From NCBI GenBank assembly GCA_024682415.1, contig JAIKZG010000004.1:28387-92386 (forward strand): a stretch of 64,000 bases of DNA, given 5' to 3'. This document shows positions 36,494-45,600 of this stretch, one piece after another (position 1 is the first letter of the stretch; each line of letters starts with the position of its first letter). The DNA is from Prevotella sp. Its GTDB lineage: Bacteria; Bacteroidota; Bacteroidia; Bacteroidales; Bacteroidaceae. The notes under the pieces are model-generated. The model was given only the letters and a program-made list of their open reading frames with translations. It did no database searches and was not told the DNA's origin. Made by a program: the position numbers and the translations under genes.

Positions 36494-36525
36494 TTTCGTA
36501 AAATAAAGGAATTTGCGTAATTTTG
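36494..36525 (+). promoter_or_regulatory. Promoter of the aminotransferase gene
   Basis: -7 TAATTTTG (36518-36525) with a near -33 TTTC (36494-36497) at 20-bp spacing, 29 bp before the ATG. Confidence 0.6.
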
Positions 36526-36554
36526 CAGAGATTTGATTTTAAAGCATCACAAAT

Positions 36555-37748
36555 ATGGTACAATTATCTGATAGGCTTCAACGTTTAGCGCCTTCTGCGA
36601 CGCTCGCGATGTCTCAAAAGAGCAGTGAAATGAAAGCTCAGGGCATAGACGTAATTAATCTTAGTGTGGGAGAACCTGATTTCAACACTCCTGACCACAT
36701 AAAGGAAGCCGCTAAAAAGGCTATCGACGAGAACTATTCGAGATATTCGCCTGTACCAGGATATATGGATTTGAGAGAGGCCATTGTTGCTAAGCTGAAA
36801 AGAGAAAACAATTTGACCTACACAACTAATGAAGTATTGGTGTCTAACGGTGCGAAGCAAAGTGTATGCAACACCGTTATGGCTCTGGTAAATCCTGGTG
36901 ATGAGGTTATTATCCCTGCTCCTTTTTGGGTGAGCTATCCTCAGATGGTAAAGTTGGCTGGAGGAACTCCTGTCATTGTAAACGCTGGTTTCGAGCAGAA
37001 CTTCAAGATGACTCCACAGCAGCTTGAAGCAGCGATTACCCCAAAGACGAAACTGCTAATTCTCTGCTCTCCAAGCAATCCTACGGGTAGTGTTTACTCA
37101 AAAGACGAGCTTGAGGGGCTGGCAAACGTTATAAAGAAACACGACGATGTGTTTGTACTCGCCGACGAGATTTACGAACACATTTCTTATATAGGCAAAC
37201 ATGAGAGCATTGCTCAGTTTGAGGGCATGAAAGAACGCTCAATAATTGTAAACGGTGTTTCAAAAGCATACGCAATGACAGGATGGCGCATTGGATATAT
37301 TGCCGCGCCAGAATGGATTGTAAAGGGTTGCAATAAGTTGCAGGGACAATACACGAGCGGTCCTTGCTCAGTAAGCCAGAAAGCGGCAGAAGCTGCTTAT
37401 ACTTTGGACCAAGGCTGCGTAGAAACAATGCGTAAGGCATTCGAGAAGCGTCGCGACTTGATTGTAAAGCTTGCGAAGGACATTCCTGGATTAGAAGTTA
37501 ATGTGCCGGACGGAGCTTTCTATCTTTTCCCTAAGTGCAGCAACTTCTTCGGAAAGAAAAACGGCGAATACGTAATTGAAAACAGCACAGACTTCGCCAT
37601 GTACCTCTTAAAAGTCGGACATGTGGCAACGGTCGGAGGAGACGCTTTCGGAGACCCTGAATGTTTCCGCATGAGTTACGCTACGAGCGATGAGAACATA
37701 ATCGAAGCATTAAGGCGAATTAAAGATTGCGTCGCCAAACTAAAATAA
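36555..37748 (+). CDS. Class I pyridoxal-phosphate aminotransferase (aspartate aminotransferase type)
   Basis: 397-residue fold-type I enzyme. Motifs: INLSVGEPDFNTPDHIKEAA near the N-terminus, SNGAKQSVCNTVMALV, PAPFWVSYPQM, LCSPSNPTGSVYSKDEL, VLADEIYEHI (Asp binding the pyridine N), and the PLP-Lys in VNGVSKAYAMTGWRIGY; the C-terminal RMSYATSDENI carries the substrate-carboxylate Arg. These fit the AspC subgroup (Ib) of aspartate/prephenate aminotransferases; exact substrate is not certain. It is a single-gene unit between its promoter and a terminator. Confidence 0.93.
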   Translation: MVQLSDRLQRLAPSATLAMSQKSSEMKAQGIDVINLSVGEPDFNTPDHIKEAAKKAIDENYSRYSPVPGYMDLREAIVAKLKRENNLTYTTNEVLVSNGAKQSVCNTVMALVNPGDEVIIPAPFWVSYPQMVKLAGGTPVIVNAGFEQNFKMTPQQLEAAITPKTKLLILCSPSNPTGSVYSKDELEGLANVIKKHDDVFVLADEIYEHISYIGKHESIAQFEGMKERSIIVNGVSKAYAMTGWRIGYIAAPEWIVKGCNKLQGQYTSGPCSVSQKAAEAAYTLDQGCVETMRKAFEKRRDLIVKLAKDIPGLEVNVPDGAFYLFPKCSNFFGKKNGEYVIENSTDFAMYLLKVGHVATVGGDAFGDPECFRMSYATSDENIIEALRRIKDCVAKLK

Positions 37749-37759
37749 AGAGACAAAAT

Positions 37760-37812
37760 AAAAGGCGCGCAATAAAGGAAGTGGTTAAATCTTCTTAATT
37801 GTGCGCTTTTTC
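37760..37812 (+). terminator. Terminator of the aminotransferase gene
   Basis: AAAGGCGCGCAAT (37761-37773) pairs with ATTGTGCGCTTTT (37798-37810), with an inner GAAG/CTTC stem, followed by T residues. Confidence 0.8.
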
Positions 37813-37825
37813 ATTATTTATATAA

Positions 37826-37833
37826 TATCTTTG
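37826..37833 (+). promoter_or_regulatory. -7 promoter element of the exbB-tonB operon
   Basis: TATCTTTG matches TAnnTTTG. The leader to the exbB ATG is about 105 nt, long for this window. A TTG lies 24 bp upstream, slightly too far for a standard -33. Confidence 0.5.
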
Positions 37834-37944
37834 CGTTCGTATTCTACGTAAGTATCGCCATGAGCGACTGTATAATTACGAACTAAAACAAGACTTATAA
37901 AATAACTTAAATTTATAAACAATAAAATTAAAATCAAAAAAATT

Positions 37945-38775
37945 ATGGCAACTACACAAAAAGCCGCCCCGAAGAAATCTCAGGGCTTTCAAGGTATCAG
38001 AGCAGCGTTCTGGGTTATAGTCGTTTGCTTCCTTCTTGCACTTTGCATCTTTAACTTCATTCTTGGCAACCCTGCAAACTTCGTTAACAACGATCCTGAA
38101 GGTGCCGTTTTGAATGGTAACCTTCTTGGTACTATCTACAAAGGTGGTATGGTCGTTCCAGTTATCCACACTTTGTTGCTTACCGTTCTCGCTTTGTCTT
38201 TCGAGCGTGTATTCGCTCTCCGCACTGCTTTCGGTAAGGGTTCTTTGGCTAAGTTCGTTACTAACATCAAGGCAGCTCTTGCACAGAATGACTTCGCAAA
38301 GGCTAACGACATCTGCGACAAGCAGAAGGGTTCTGTAGCTAACGTTGTTAAGGCTTCTTTGAACGCATACAAGGAAATGGATGGCCAGAATGGTTTGAAG
38401 CTCGCTCAGCGCGTTGCTAAAATCCAGCAGGCTCACGAAGAGGCAACTCAGCTTGAAATGCCTACATTGCAGATGAACTTGCCTATCTTGGCTACTATCG
38501 TTACTCTTGGTACTCTTACCGGTCTTCTCGGTACTGTAACTGGTATGATCAAGTCATTCGCAGCTTTGGCAGCTGGTGGTGGTGGCGACTCACTCGCTCT
38601 TTCTACTGGTATTTCTGAGGCTTTGATCAACACCGCATTCGGTATCTTGACTTCTTGGTGCGCAGTTATTTCTTATAACTACTTCACTAATAAGATTGAC
38701 AAGTTGACATACGCCCTTGATGAGGTTGGTTACACTATCGCTCAGACATTCGAAGCCAATCACACAGAAGCTTAA
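37945..38775 (+). CDS. exbB: MotA/TolQ/ExbB proton channel protein
   Basis: 276-residue inner-membrane subunit of the Ton motor. Helices at about 15-37 (IRAAFWVIVVCFLLALCIFN), 68-90 (VIHTLLLTVLALSFERVFAL), 172-200 (LPILATIVTLGTLTGLLGTV) and 210-245. The conserved ExbB stretch LGTLTGLLGTVTGMIKSFAA and GISEALINTAFGILTSWCAV are clear. It is first in the operon exbB-exbD-exbD-tonB-pstS-like-TPR. Codon bias is strong (high expression). It powers the three TonB receptor systems of this window and others elsewhere. Confidence 0.95.
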   Translation: MATTQKAAPKKSQGFQGIRAAFWVIVVCFLLALCIFNFILGNPANFVNNDPEGAVLNGNLLGTIYKGGMVVPVIHTLLLTVLALSFERVFALRTAFGKGSLAKFVTNIKAALAQNDFAKANDICDKQKGSVANVVKASLNAYKEMDGQNGLKLAQRVAKIQQAHEEATQLEMPTLQMNLPILATIVTLGTLTGLLGTVTGMIKSFAALAAGGGGDSLALSTGISEALINTAFGILTSWCAVISYNYFTNKIDKLTYALDEVGYTIAQTFEANHTEA

Positions 38776-38805
38776 TTTTTGCTAACCCTTTAAAATTTTA
38801 TCGCT

Positions 38806-39417
38806 ATGGGTAAAGTAAAAATTAAGAAAAAAGAAGTCTGGATCGATATGACCCCTATGTCGGACGTGATGGTGCTTCTTCTGACTTTCTTCATGTTGAC
38901 ATCAACATTCGTGAAGAATGAGCCAGTGAAGGTAAACACACCGGGTTCGGTATCGGAGATTAAAGTTCCGGAGAAAAACGCGCTGGAGATTCTCGTCAAC
39001 AAGGATGGCAAGGTATTCATGTCAATGGATAACCAAGCTCAAATGTTGGACGTTCTCTCTGGTATGACAAGCTTGTATGGCGTGTCATTGAATGGCGCTC
39101 AGCAGAAGAAATTCCAGAAAGACCCTATGTGGGGTGTTCCAATGGAAAAACTCGCTCAGTATCTGAGTCTTGACGAAAGCCAGATGGCCGAAACAATCAA
39201 GACACAGGGTATTCCTACCGACTCTGTAGATGGTAAGAAGAGCGAATTCCAGAACTGGGTTGAGCAGGCTCGTACTGTAAACGAAGACATCAAACTTTGT
39301 ATTAAGGCCGATGAGGGCACACCTTACAAGGTCGTAAAGAAAGTTATGTCTGAACTTCAGGATATGAGTGAAAACCGCTACTTCCTTGTTACTCAGTATA
39401 AAAAACAGGAGGATTAA
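38806..39417 (+). CDS. exbD: ExbD/TolR-family biopolymer transport protein (first copy)
   Basis: 203-residue subunit with one N-terminal membrane helix. The proton-path Asp stands in IDMTPMSDVMVLLLTFFML (about residues 15-35), followed by a periplasmic domain. It is longer than the usual 140 residues because of an insertion of about 60 residues in the middle (about 85-150, including LDESQMAETIKTQGIPTDSV). It starts 30 bp after exbB and ends 3 bp before the second exbD. Two unlike ExbD proteins side by side are usual in Bacteroidetes Ton operons. Confidence 0.93.
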   Translation: MGKVKIKKKEVWIDMTPMSDVMVLLLTFFMLTSTFVKNEPVKVNTPGSVSEIKVPEKNALEILVNKDGKVFMSMDNQAQMLDVLSGMTSLYGVSLNGAQQKKFQKDPMWGVPMEKLAQYLSLDESQMAETIKTQGIPTDSVDGKKSEFQNWVEQARTVNEDIKLCIKADEGTPYKVVKKVMSELQDMSENRYFLVTQYKKQED

Positions 39418-39420
39418 ACA

Positions 39421-40068
39421 ATGGCAAAACAGAAAAAAAGTAGACAGAAGAAAATTAATGTCCGCGTAGACTTTACGCCTATGGTGGATATGATGATGCT
39501 TCTTATTACATTCTTCATGCTATGTACCTCTCTCGCTAAGCCACAGTCTATGGAGCTTAGTATGCCGAGTAACGATAAGAATATGAAGAATGAGGACAAG
39601 TCTGTAACAAAGGCTTCTTATACTATCACTATCTACGTTTGCGCTAATGGCAAGGTTTACTATATCGCAGGTCAACCTAATTACAACGACCCTTCATGCT
39701 TGAAGGCGACTTCACTTGATCGCGACGGTATCCGTAAAGTCTTGTTCAACCACGTAACAGAAGATGGTACTACTCCTGTTCAGCAGGTTATGACTGCGAA
39801 GGCAGAGTTGGATAAAAAGAAACTTGCAGATCCAAAGAAGTATCCTGATTCAGTTTATAACGCTGAATTGTCAAAAATTAAGGGTGGCGAAATCAATGGA
39901 GAGAAGATCTCTACTATGACCGTCATCATTAAGGCTACTGATGATTCAGATTATAAGGATTTGGTTGGTGCTCTCGATGAAATGCAGATTTGCAGCATTG
40001 GTAAATACGTAATTGATAAAATCAACCCTGATGACCAGAAGCTTCTTGACGCTCGCGGCATCAAATAA
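39421..40068 (+). CDS. exbD: ExbD/TolR-family biopolymer transport protein (second copy)
   Basis: 215-residue subunit. A basic N-terminus (KQKKSRQKKINVRV) leads to DFTPMVDMMMLLITFFMLC (about 16-36) with the conserved Asp, then a periplasmic domain with inserts (IYVCANGKVYYIAGQPN, SIGKYVIDKINPDDQ). It differs strongly from the first copy outside the helix, so the two probably have separate places in the ExbB pentamer. Tightly spaced: 3 bp from the first exbD, 23 bp to tonB. Confidence 0.93.
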   Translation: MAKQKKSRQKKINVRVDFTPMVDMMMLLITFFMLCTSLAKPQSMELSMPSNDKNMKNEDKSVTKASYTITIYVCANGKVYYIAGQPNYNDPSCLKATSLDRDGIRKVLFNHVTEDGTTPVQQVMTAKAELDKKKLADPKKYPDSVYNAELSKIKGGEINGEKISTMTVIIKATDDSDYKDLVGALDEMQICSIGKYVIDKINPDDQKLLDARGIK

Positions 40069-40091
40069 TTAACACTAAAAAACGAAAGACA

Positions 40092-40928
40092 ATGGCAAAA
40101 ATTGATTTGGTTTCAGGTGCTTGGGTTGACATCGTTTTCCAGAACAGAAACAAGGAATACGGTGCGTATGCATTGCGCAAAGGCACATCTAACCGTAACA
40201 TAAAGGCTATCATCATAATGATTATTCTTGCAGCCCTCCTTTTCGGAGGAATGGCTATCAAGAATATCGTTGATGAGCAGGCTCGCAAGGTTAGTGCAAC
40301 TCAGGTAACTGAGCTTACTGCACTTAACCAGCCAAAGAAGAAAGCTGAAGTTAAGCAAAAGAAGGTCGAAGTTGAGCCTGAAAAGGTTGTTGAGCGCGTA
40401 AAGAGCTCTGTAAAGTTCACCGCACCTGTTATCAAGAAAGATAATGAGGTTAAGCCTGAGGATGAGTTGAAGACTCAGGATCAGTTGAATAATACAAAGA
40501 CAGCTATCGGTTCATTCGATGTTAAGGGTAATGACGACGCAAATGGTCAGGTTTTGAAGGCTAAGGAAGTAATTGCTCAGCCAGAACCTCCAAAGCAAGC
40601 CGAAGTTGAGAATAAGGTATTCGAAGCCGTTGAGCAGATGCCTTCATTCCCAGGTGGTCCAAGTGCTCTTATGCAATATCTGTCAAGCAACGTCAGATAT
40701 CCGGTTGTTGCTCAGGAAAATGGTGTACAAGGACGTGTTGTTATCTCATTCGTCGTTGAGAAGAATGGTTCTATCACCGACGTTAGAGTTGTACGCTCTG
40801 TAGACCCAGCTCTTGACCGTGAAGCTGTTCGCGTAGTAAAGAGCATGCCTAATTGGATTCCTGGTAAGCAGAATGGTTCTGCAGTACGTGTAAAATACAA
40901 CGTACCTGTAACATTCCGCCTTCAGTAA
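40092..40928 (+). CDS. tonB: TonB energy transducer
   Basis: 278-residue protein with a cytoplasmic N-terminus (FQNRNKEYGAYALRKGTSNR), a single membrane helix at about 36-56 (IIMIILAALLFGGMAI), a Lys/Glu/Pro-rich periplasmic linker (about 75-170), and a C-terminal TonB domain (about 185-278): MPSFPGGPSALMQYLSSNVR, YPVVAQENGVQGRVVISFVV, VVRSVDPALDREAVRVVKSM, and VKYNVPVTFRLQ. The N-terminal NKEYGAYALR segment is typical of Bacteroidetes TonB. It follows the exbD pair. Confidence 0.96.
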   Translation: MAKIDLVSGAWVDIVFQNRNKEYGAYALRKGTSNRNIKAIIIMIILAALLFGGMAIKNIVDEQARKVSATQVTELTALNQPKKKAEVKQKKVEVEPEKVVERVKSSVKFTAPVIKKDNEVKPEDELKTQDQLNNTKTAIGSFDVKGNDDANGQVLKAKEVIAQPEPPKQAEVENKVFEAVEQMPSFPGGPSALMQYLSSNVRYPVVAQENGVQGRVVISFVVEKNGSITDVRVVRSVDPALDREAVRVVKSMPNWIPGKQNGSAVRVKYNVPVTFRLQ

Positions 40929-40962
40929 TTAATCATTTGAGTATTAACTATCAAGTTAAGAA

Positions 40963-41922
40963 ATGAACATTAAATTATCTTACTTTTTTGTAGGATTGAC
41001 ACTAACTACCTGCCTTATGGCTTCTTGCACACAAAGAAAGCCTAAAGGCGGCAGAACAGATACTTATTCGTCAGGGGTGATTTCTTTCGCCTCTGACGAA
41101 AGTTTTAGTCCCATAATCGAAGATGAAAAGCAAGTCTTCGAGCACAACTATCCGAACGCTAAGGTGAAACCGATTTACACAAGCGAGTCGGAAGGCATAC
41201 AGATGCTCCTTGACGGCAAGGTGTGTCTTGTGATTACATCAAGAGATTATAAGAAATCAGAGCTGAAGAATCTACAGGATCGTAGATTTATGCCTCGTGC
41301 CGTGAAGTTGGCATACGATGGTTTAGCTCTTATCATCAACAAGAACAATACAGATTCATGTATCAGCGTTGATGATATCAAAAACATATTGAACGGGAAA
41401 GCAAAAAGTTGGAGCGATGTTTACCCCAAATCAAAACTGGGCGAAATTTCAATCGTCTTCGACAACAAACGTTCAAGTGCCGTGCATTACATAGAGGATT
41501 CTCTTCTTAACGGCAAACCTATCAAGAACGAGAATGTAGCCGCAGTAAAGAAGACATCGGAAGTGATTTCTTATGTGGAGAAAAATCCGAATGCCATTGG
41601 TATTATCGGCAGCAACTGGCTTACAGATAAGACAGACAGCACAAACCTCACTTTTAACAAGAATATTCGAGTAATGAGAGTCAGCAAGTGGCATAAGGCT
41701 ACTCCTGAAAACAGTTATCTCCCTTACCAATACTATATATTATATGGACAATATCCTTTGGTACGCACAATCTATGGATTGCTCAACGACCCGATTAATG
41801 GTTTGCCATGGGGATTTGCTCATTTCATAGAATCACCTATCGGACAGCGCATCGTAATGCGAGCAGGTCTATTGCCTGTAATGGGTGAAATAAACATTCG
41901 AAGAGTTAACGTAACAGAATAA
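40963..41922 (+). CDS. PstS-like substrate-binding lipoprotein in the Ton operon
   Basis: 319-residue lipoprotein (lipobox LMASC, about residue 21) with a phosphate-binding-protein-like (PBP) fold: GVISFASDESFSPIIEDEKQ, TSESEGIQMLLDGKVCLVI, KLAYDGLALIINKNNTD, VDDIKNILNGKAKSWSDV, NAIGIIGSNWLTD, and GFAHFIESPIGQRIVMRAGL near the C-terminus. There are no permease or ATPase genes beside it, so it is not part of a standard Pst transporter. It lies 34 bp after tonB and 55 bp before the TPR gene; this arrangement occurs in other Bacteroidales, which suggests a role in the Ton machinery rather than simple phosphate uptake. Confidence 0.87.
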   Translation: MNIKLSYFFVGLTLTTCLMASCTQRKPKGGRTDTYSSGVISFASDESFSPIIEDEKQVFEHNYPNAKVKPIYTSESEGIQMLLDGKVCLVITSRDYKKSELKNLQDRRFMPRAVKLAYDGLALIINKNNTDSCISVDDIKNILNGKAKSWSDVYPKSKLGEISIVFDNKRSSAVHYIEDSLLNGKPIKNENVAAVKKTSEVISYVEKNPNAIGIIGSNWLTDKTDSTNLTFNKNIRVMRVSKWHKATPENSYLPYQYYILYGQYPLVRTIYGLLNDPINGLPWGFAHFIESPIGQRIVMRAGLLPVMGEINIRRVNVTE

Positions 41923-41977
41923 AATAATTCCAGAGAGTAATAAACACAAAACATATCTTTTAAAAGTTTAGACGAAT

Positions 41978-43396
41978 ATGAAAACTATTAAATACTTATT
42001 GTTGGGTGCCGCTATGGCGACATTTACAACTAATGCCGTTGCTCAAAATGAACATCAGGCTGTAATTGATCAAGTTACTAAGATAATAGAATCTAAAGCT
42101 GCCGACACAGAAAGCCAGGTGAAGGACATCTTTAAAGCTAACAAGAAAAACGCAGATGTTCTTACAGCTATCGGTCGCGCATATTTTAATATAAACGATA
42201 CTGCCAACGCTCAAAAATATGCAGAGCTTGCAGTAAAGCGCAATCAGGGTTTTGGTGCTGCTTACGTATTGCTTGGCGACATTGCCGTAAAGAAGGATGA
42301 TGGTGGAGCAGCTTCACAGTGGTATCAGAACGCTATCTATTTCGACAAGAAGAATCCAGAAGGATATCGTCGCTACGCACAGATTAATAGTAAGGTAGAC
42401 CCTGCTGGTTCTGTTGCTACATTGGAACAACTTCGCGCAGAGCGTCCAGACTATCCTGTAGATTTGATTTCAGCTGAAATTTGGGATAAGGCAGGCAATC
42501 TGAACAAGGCTTTGTCTTATTATGAGAAAGTTGATAAAGGTCAGATGGAAGATTATCAGCTTGTAAGCTTTGCTCTTGACTACTTCTTGAAGGGCGAGTT
42601 TGATAAGAGTTTTAGCGTTTCAAACTTTGGTAATTCAAAGTTCCCAAAGAACGCAGCTTTGAATCGTATCTCTTTCTACAACCTCACAAACTTGAAGCGT
42701 TACGATGAAGCTTTGAACTATGCAAACGCATTGTTTAATAGTTCTGAGAATGTGAAGATCAGCGAAAGCGATCATTTGTATTATGGCTACGCATATCTCG
42801 GCAAGAAGGATTATGACAATGCTATCGCTGAGTTCCAGAAGTCAATCGAGCTTAACACAGACAACGCGACAGACAAGAGTGACGCATTGAAGAATATCTC
42901 TACAGCATATCAGAACAAGAGCGATTATACAAACGCTGCTAACTATTACGATCAGTACTTGAAGAGTTTGAAGGAAATTTCAGCTTCTGACTATGCTGGT
43001 TTGGCAAGCATTTATCTGACTCAAGCTTCTGAAGTAAAGGGAGCAGAGCAGACTGCCGCATACAAGAAAGCAGACCAGATTTATTCTGAGCTTGCTGAGA
43101 AATTCCCATCAGTAAAGGATTTCGCTACACTATGGCGCGCTCGTATCAACTCTTATATGGATCCTGATATGAAGACCTATGGCGCAAAACCATATTACCA
43201 GGCTTTGGCAGAAAGTCTTTCTGCAAACGCAGCAAATCTTGACGCAAGCGACAAGTCTCATCTGCTTGAGGCATATCAGTATCTTGGCTTCTACTTCTAT
43301 AAGATAGACAACAAGACAGAATACACAAAGTACTGGAATAAAGTACTCGAACTTGACCCAACTAACACAACAGCAAAGCAAGTTCTCGGCAAGTAA
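41978..43396 (+). CDS. Exported tetratricopeptide-repeat protein
   Basis: 472-residue protein with a signal peptide (MATFTTNAVAQ) and TPR units along most of its length, for example ADVLTAIGRAYFNINDTANA, GAAYVLLGDIAVKKDDGGAA, LYYGYAYLGKKDYDNAIAEF, KNISTAYQNKSDYTNAANYY and LLEAYQYLGFYFYKIDNKTE. It is predicted periplasmic or outer-membrane-associated and acts through protein-protein contacts. Last gene of the Ton operon, just before a terminator. Its partner is unknown; the PstS-like lipoprotein or TonB itself are candidates. Confidence 0.92.
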   Translation: MKTIKYLLLGAAMATFTTNAVAQNEHQAVIDQVTKIIESKAADTESQVKDIFKANKKNADVLTAIGRAYFNINDTANAQKYAELAVKRNQGFGAAYVLLGDIAVKKDDGGAASQWYQNAIYFDKKNPEGYRRYAQINSKVDPAGSVATLEQLRAERPDYPVDLISAEIWDKAGNLNKALSYYEKVDKGQMEDYQLVSFALDYFLKGEFDKSFSVSNFGNSKFPKNAALNRISFYNLTNLKRYDEALNYANALFNSSENVKISESDHLYYGYAYLGKKDYDNAIAEFQKSIELNTDNATDKSDALKNISTAYQNKSDYTNAANYYDQYLKSLKEISASDYAGLASIYLTQASEVKGAEQTAAYKKADQIYSELAEKFPSVKDFATLWRARINSYMDPDMKTYGAKPYYQALAESLSANAANLDASDKSHLLEAYQYLGFYFYKIDNKTEYTKYWNKVLELDPTNTTAKQVLGK

Positions 43397-43423
43397 TCTA
43401 TAAACTACGATTATTATAATAAT

Positions 43424-43460
43424 GAGAGGTAGACTTCACATGGAGTTTACCTCTTTTTTA
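43424..43460 (+). terminator. Terminator of the Ton operon
   Basis: GAGAGGTAGACT pairs with AGTTTACCTCT across a short loop, followed by a run of seven T residues. Confidence 0.85.
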
Positions 43461-43511
43461 TTCTTTTAATATTAATCTACTAAAACGATTATATAAGCAG
43501 TATTTTGTGTT

Positions 43512-43542
43512 ATTGCTACATCCATAATTGTTTGTATCTTTG
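43512..43542 (+). promoter_or_regulatory. Promoter of the DUF3737/MalY operon
   Basis: -33 ATTG (43512-43515) and -7 TATCTTTG (43535-43542), about 19-20 bp apart. It places the transcript start after 43545 and so rules out the upstream TTG start at 43528 of the next gene. Confidence 0.65.
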
Positions 43543-43575
43543 CAAACGGATAATATAATTATAAAGTTTAAGGAT

Positions 43576-44427
43576 ATGCACATAGATAAAGTAATTAAAG
43601 AAAAGACATTCGGTGGTGAACGCCCACTATTTCAAATACACAATACACGACTGGAAAATATAACCATAACAGACGGAGAATCAGGAATTAAATGTTGTTC
43701 AGATTTAGAGTGCGATGGCAGCAAGTTTTACGGCAAATATCCATGGTGGCATGTAGACCGCTCATTGATTACCAACTGCTATTTCGCCGTAGGCTCACGT
43801 TCCGCAATCTGGTATAGCAATGACATGGTAATGAAAGACTGCGTTATTGACGGACCGAAATTCTTTAGAGAAATGAAGAATCTGGAATTGGAGAATGTAA
43901 CCATCAACGATGCTGATGAAACTTTTTGGAAGGTGAACGGGTTGAAACTGAAAAACGTAACATTACACGACGGAACTTATCCATTCATGTTTTGCGAAAA
44001 CATTGAAGTAGACGGATTAAACAGCGACTCAAAATATGTATTCCAATATGTAAAGAATGCCGTTATCCGCAACGCAAAGATAACAACGAAAGACTCATTC
44101 TGGGAAACAGAGAACGTTACTATATACGACAGCGAACTCAACGGAGAATATCTGGGATGGCACAGCAAGAATCTAAGACTTGTAAACTGCCACATCAGCG
44201 GAGAACAGCCTTTGTGCTATGCGGACAACCTCGTACTTGAGAATTGCACGTTTGATAAAGACTGCGACAGAATCTTTGAAGACAGCACAGTAGAAGCAAC
44301 AATCAAAGGACATATTACAAATATAAAGAACCCTATCAGCGGTCATATCACAGCAGACAGCATTGGTTCTGTAACTATTGATGAAAACGTTAAGCTACCG
44401 AATTCATGTATAATTTCGACAAAATAG
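43576..44427 (+). CDS. DUF3737 family protein
   Basis: 283-residue cytoplasmic protein. The ATG at 43576 (MHIDKVIKEKTFGGERPLF) is used because the longer frame would start inside the promoter. The whole chain is a repeating pattern of short beta strands (LENITITDGESGIKCC, LELENVTINDADETFWKVNG, LKLKNVTLHDGTYPFMFCEN), as expected of a pentapeptide-like or beta-helix solenoid. Function of the family is unknown. It overlaps the MalY-type gene by 22 bp, a pairing I regard as a real operon, so a link with sulfur amino acid metabolism or regulation is possible. Confidence 0.88.
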   Translation: MHIDKVIKEKTFGGERPLFQIHNTRLENITITDGESGIKCCSDLECDGSKFYGKYPWWHVDRSLITNCYFAVGSRSAIWYSNDMVMKDCVIDGPKFFREMKNLELENVTINDADETFWKVNGLKLKNVTLHDGTYPFMFCENIEVDGLNSDSKYVFQYVKNAVIRNAKITTKDSFWETENVTIYDSELNGEYLGWHSKNLRLVNCHISGEQPLCYADNLVLENCTFDKDCDRIFEDSTVEATIKGHITNIKNPISGHITADSIGSVTIDENVKLPNSCIISTK

Positions 44428-45578
44428 TAGATCGCCACGGCACAAACAGCTACAAATGGGATATCTGCAATGATAAAGATATCATTCCCATGTGGGTGGC
44501 TGATATGGACTTTCCTGTCCTTCCCGACATAACAGAAGCTTTGAAGAAACGTGTAGAACATGGCATATTTGGCTATACACTTGTGCCGGATTCATACTAC
44601 GATGCCATAATAAACTGGTTTGGCAGACGCCATGACTGGAAAATACAGCGCGACTGGATTATATACACAAGTGGCGTCGTTCCTGCCATAAGCGCAGTAG
44701 TTAAAGCATTTACAGAACTGGGAGACAAAGTAGTGGTGCAGACACCTGTATATAACTGTTTCTTTTCATCAATACGCAATCAAGGCTGCGAGATAGTAGA
44801 AAATAAACTACTCCCAGTATGCGATAAAGATGACAATTACACATATATGATTGACTTTGATGATTTAGACAGCAAATTATCAGACGACAAGGTCAAGATA
44901 TTCTTATTATGTAATCCTCATAATCCAGCTTGTCGCGTTTGGACAAAGGAAGAGCTTGCGCATATAAATGAACTTTGCCTGAAACACAATGTGCTTGTCG
45001 TAAGCGATGAGATACACTGTGAAATCGTTATGCCGGGCTATAAGTTTACTCCTTTCGCCTCCGTAAATAAAGAATGCCAAGACAACTGCATTACTCTAAA
45101 TTCACCTACAAAGGCGTTCAACATCGCCGGATTACAGATTGCGAACATAGTAACGAACAACAAGGATAGGTATAACAGAATAGACAAAGTTATTAACATT
45201 TTTGAGTTGTGCGATGTCAATCCTTTCGGTGTAATAGCATTGCAGGAAGCATATAATAATGGTGAAATGTGGCTTAAAGAATTAAACGAATATATACAAG
45301 CCAATTACACCATATTACATGATTATATCGCTGCACATTTACCTTACTTAAAAGTTTACAAATTGGAAGGTACATACCTTGCGTGGATTGACATTACGGC
45401 TACCAACATGACAAGCGAAGCCATCACCGACAAACTTCTGAAAGCAGCAAAGGTAATGGTAAACAGCGGAACTATGTATGACGCCGAAGCCGGAAAAGGA
45501 TATATCCGCGTAAATCTGGCGACACCACAGCAAATTCTTAAAGAAGGACTTAAACGAATCAAGAATGCGCTGTCATAA
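44406..45578 (+). CDS. MalY/PatB-family PLP-dependent C-S lyase/aminotransferase
   Basis: 390-residue fold-type I PLP enzyme. Motifs: MWVADMDFPVLPDITEAL near the N-terminus, IFGYTLVPDSYYDAIINWF, YTSGVVPAISAVVKAFTE, LLCNPHNPACRVWTKEEL, VVSDEIHCEIV, and the PLP-Lys in TLNSPTKAFNIAGLQIAN; the C-terminal YIRVNLATPQQ holds the carboxylate-binding Arg. The family covers cystathionine beta-lyases and the E. coli maltose-regulon protein MalY. It starts 22 bp inside the end of the DUF3737 gene, so translation is coupled. Confidence 0.92.
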   Translation: MYNFDKIVDRHGTNSYKWDICNDKDIIPMWVADMDFPVLPDITEALKKRVEHGIFGYTLVPDSYYDAIINWFGRRHDWKIQRDWIIYTSGVVPAISAVVKAFTELGDKVVVQTPVYNCFFSSIRNQGCEIVENKLLPVCDKDDNYTYMIDFDDLDSKLSDDKVKIFLLCNPHNPACRVWTKEELAHINELCLKHNVLVVSDEIHCEIVMPGYKFTPFASVNKECQDNCITLNSPTKAFNIAGLQIANIVTNNKDRYNRIDKVINIFELCDVNPFGVIALQEAYNNGEMWLKELNEYIQANYTILHDYIAAHLPYLKVYKLEGTYLAWIDITATNMTSEAITDKLLKAAKVMVNSGTMYDAEAGKGYIRVNLATPQQILKEGLKRIKNALS

Positions 45579-45600
45579 GGAATACAGAATTCACAGAAAT

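Noticed and set aside
43528..43575. Upstream TTG start of the DUF3737 gene
   Set aside because: It overlaps the -7 promoter element; the ATG at 43576 is the first start after the predicted transcript start.
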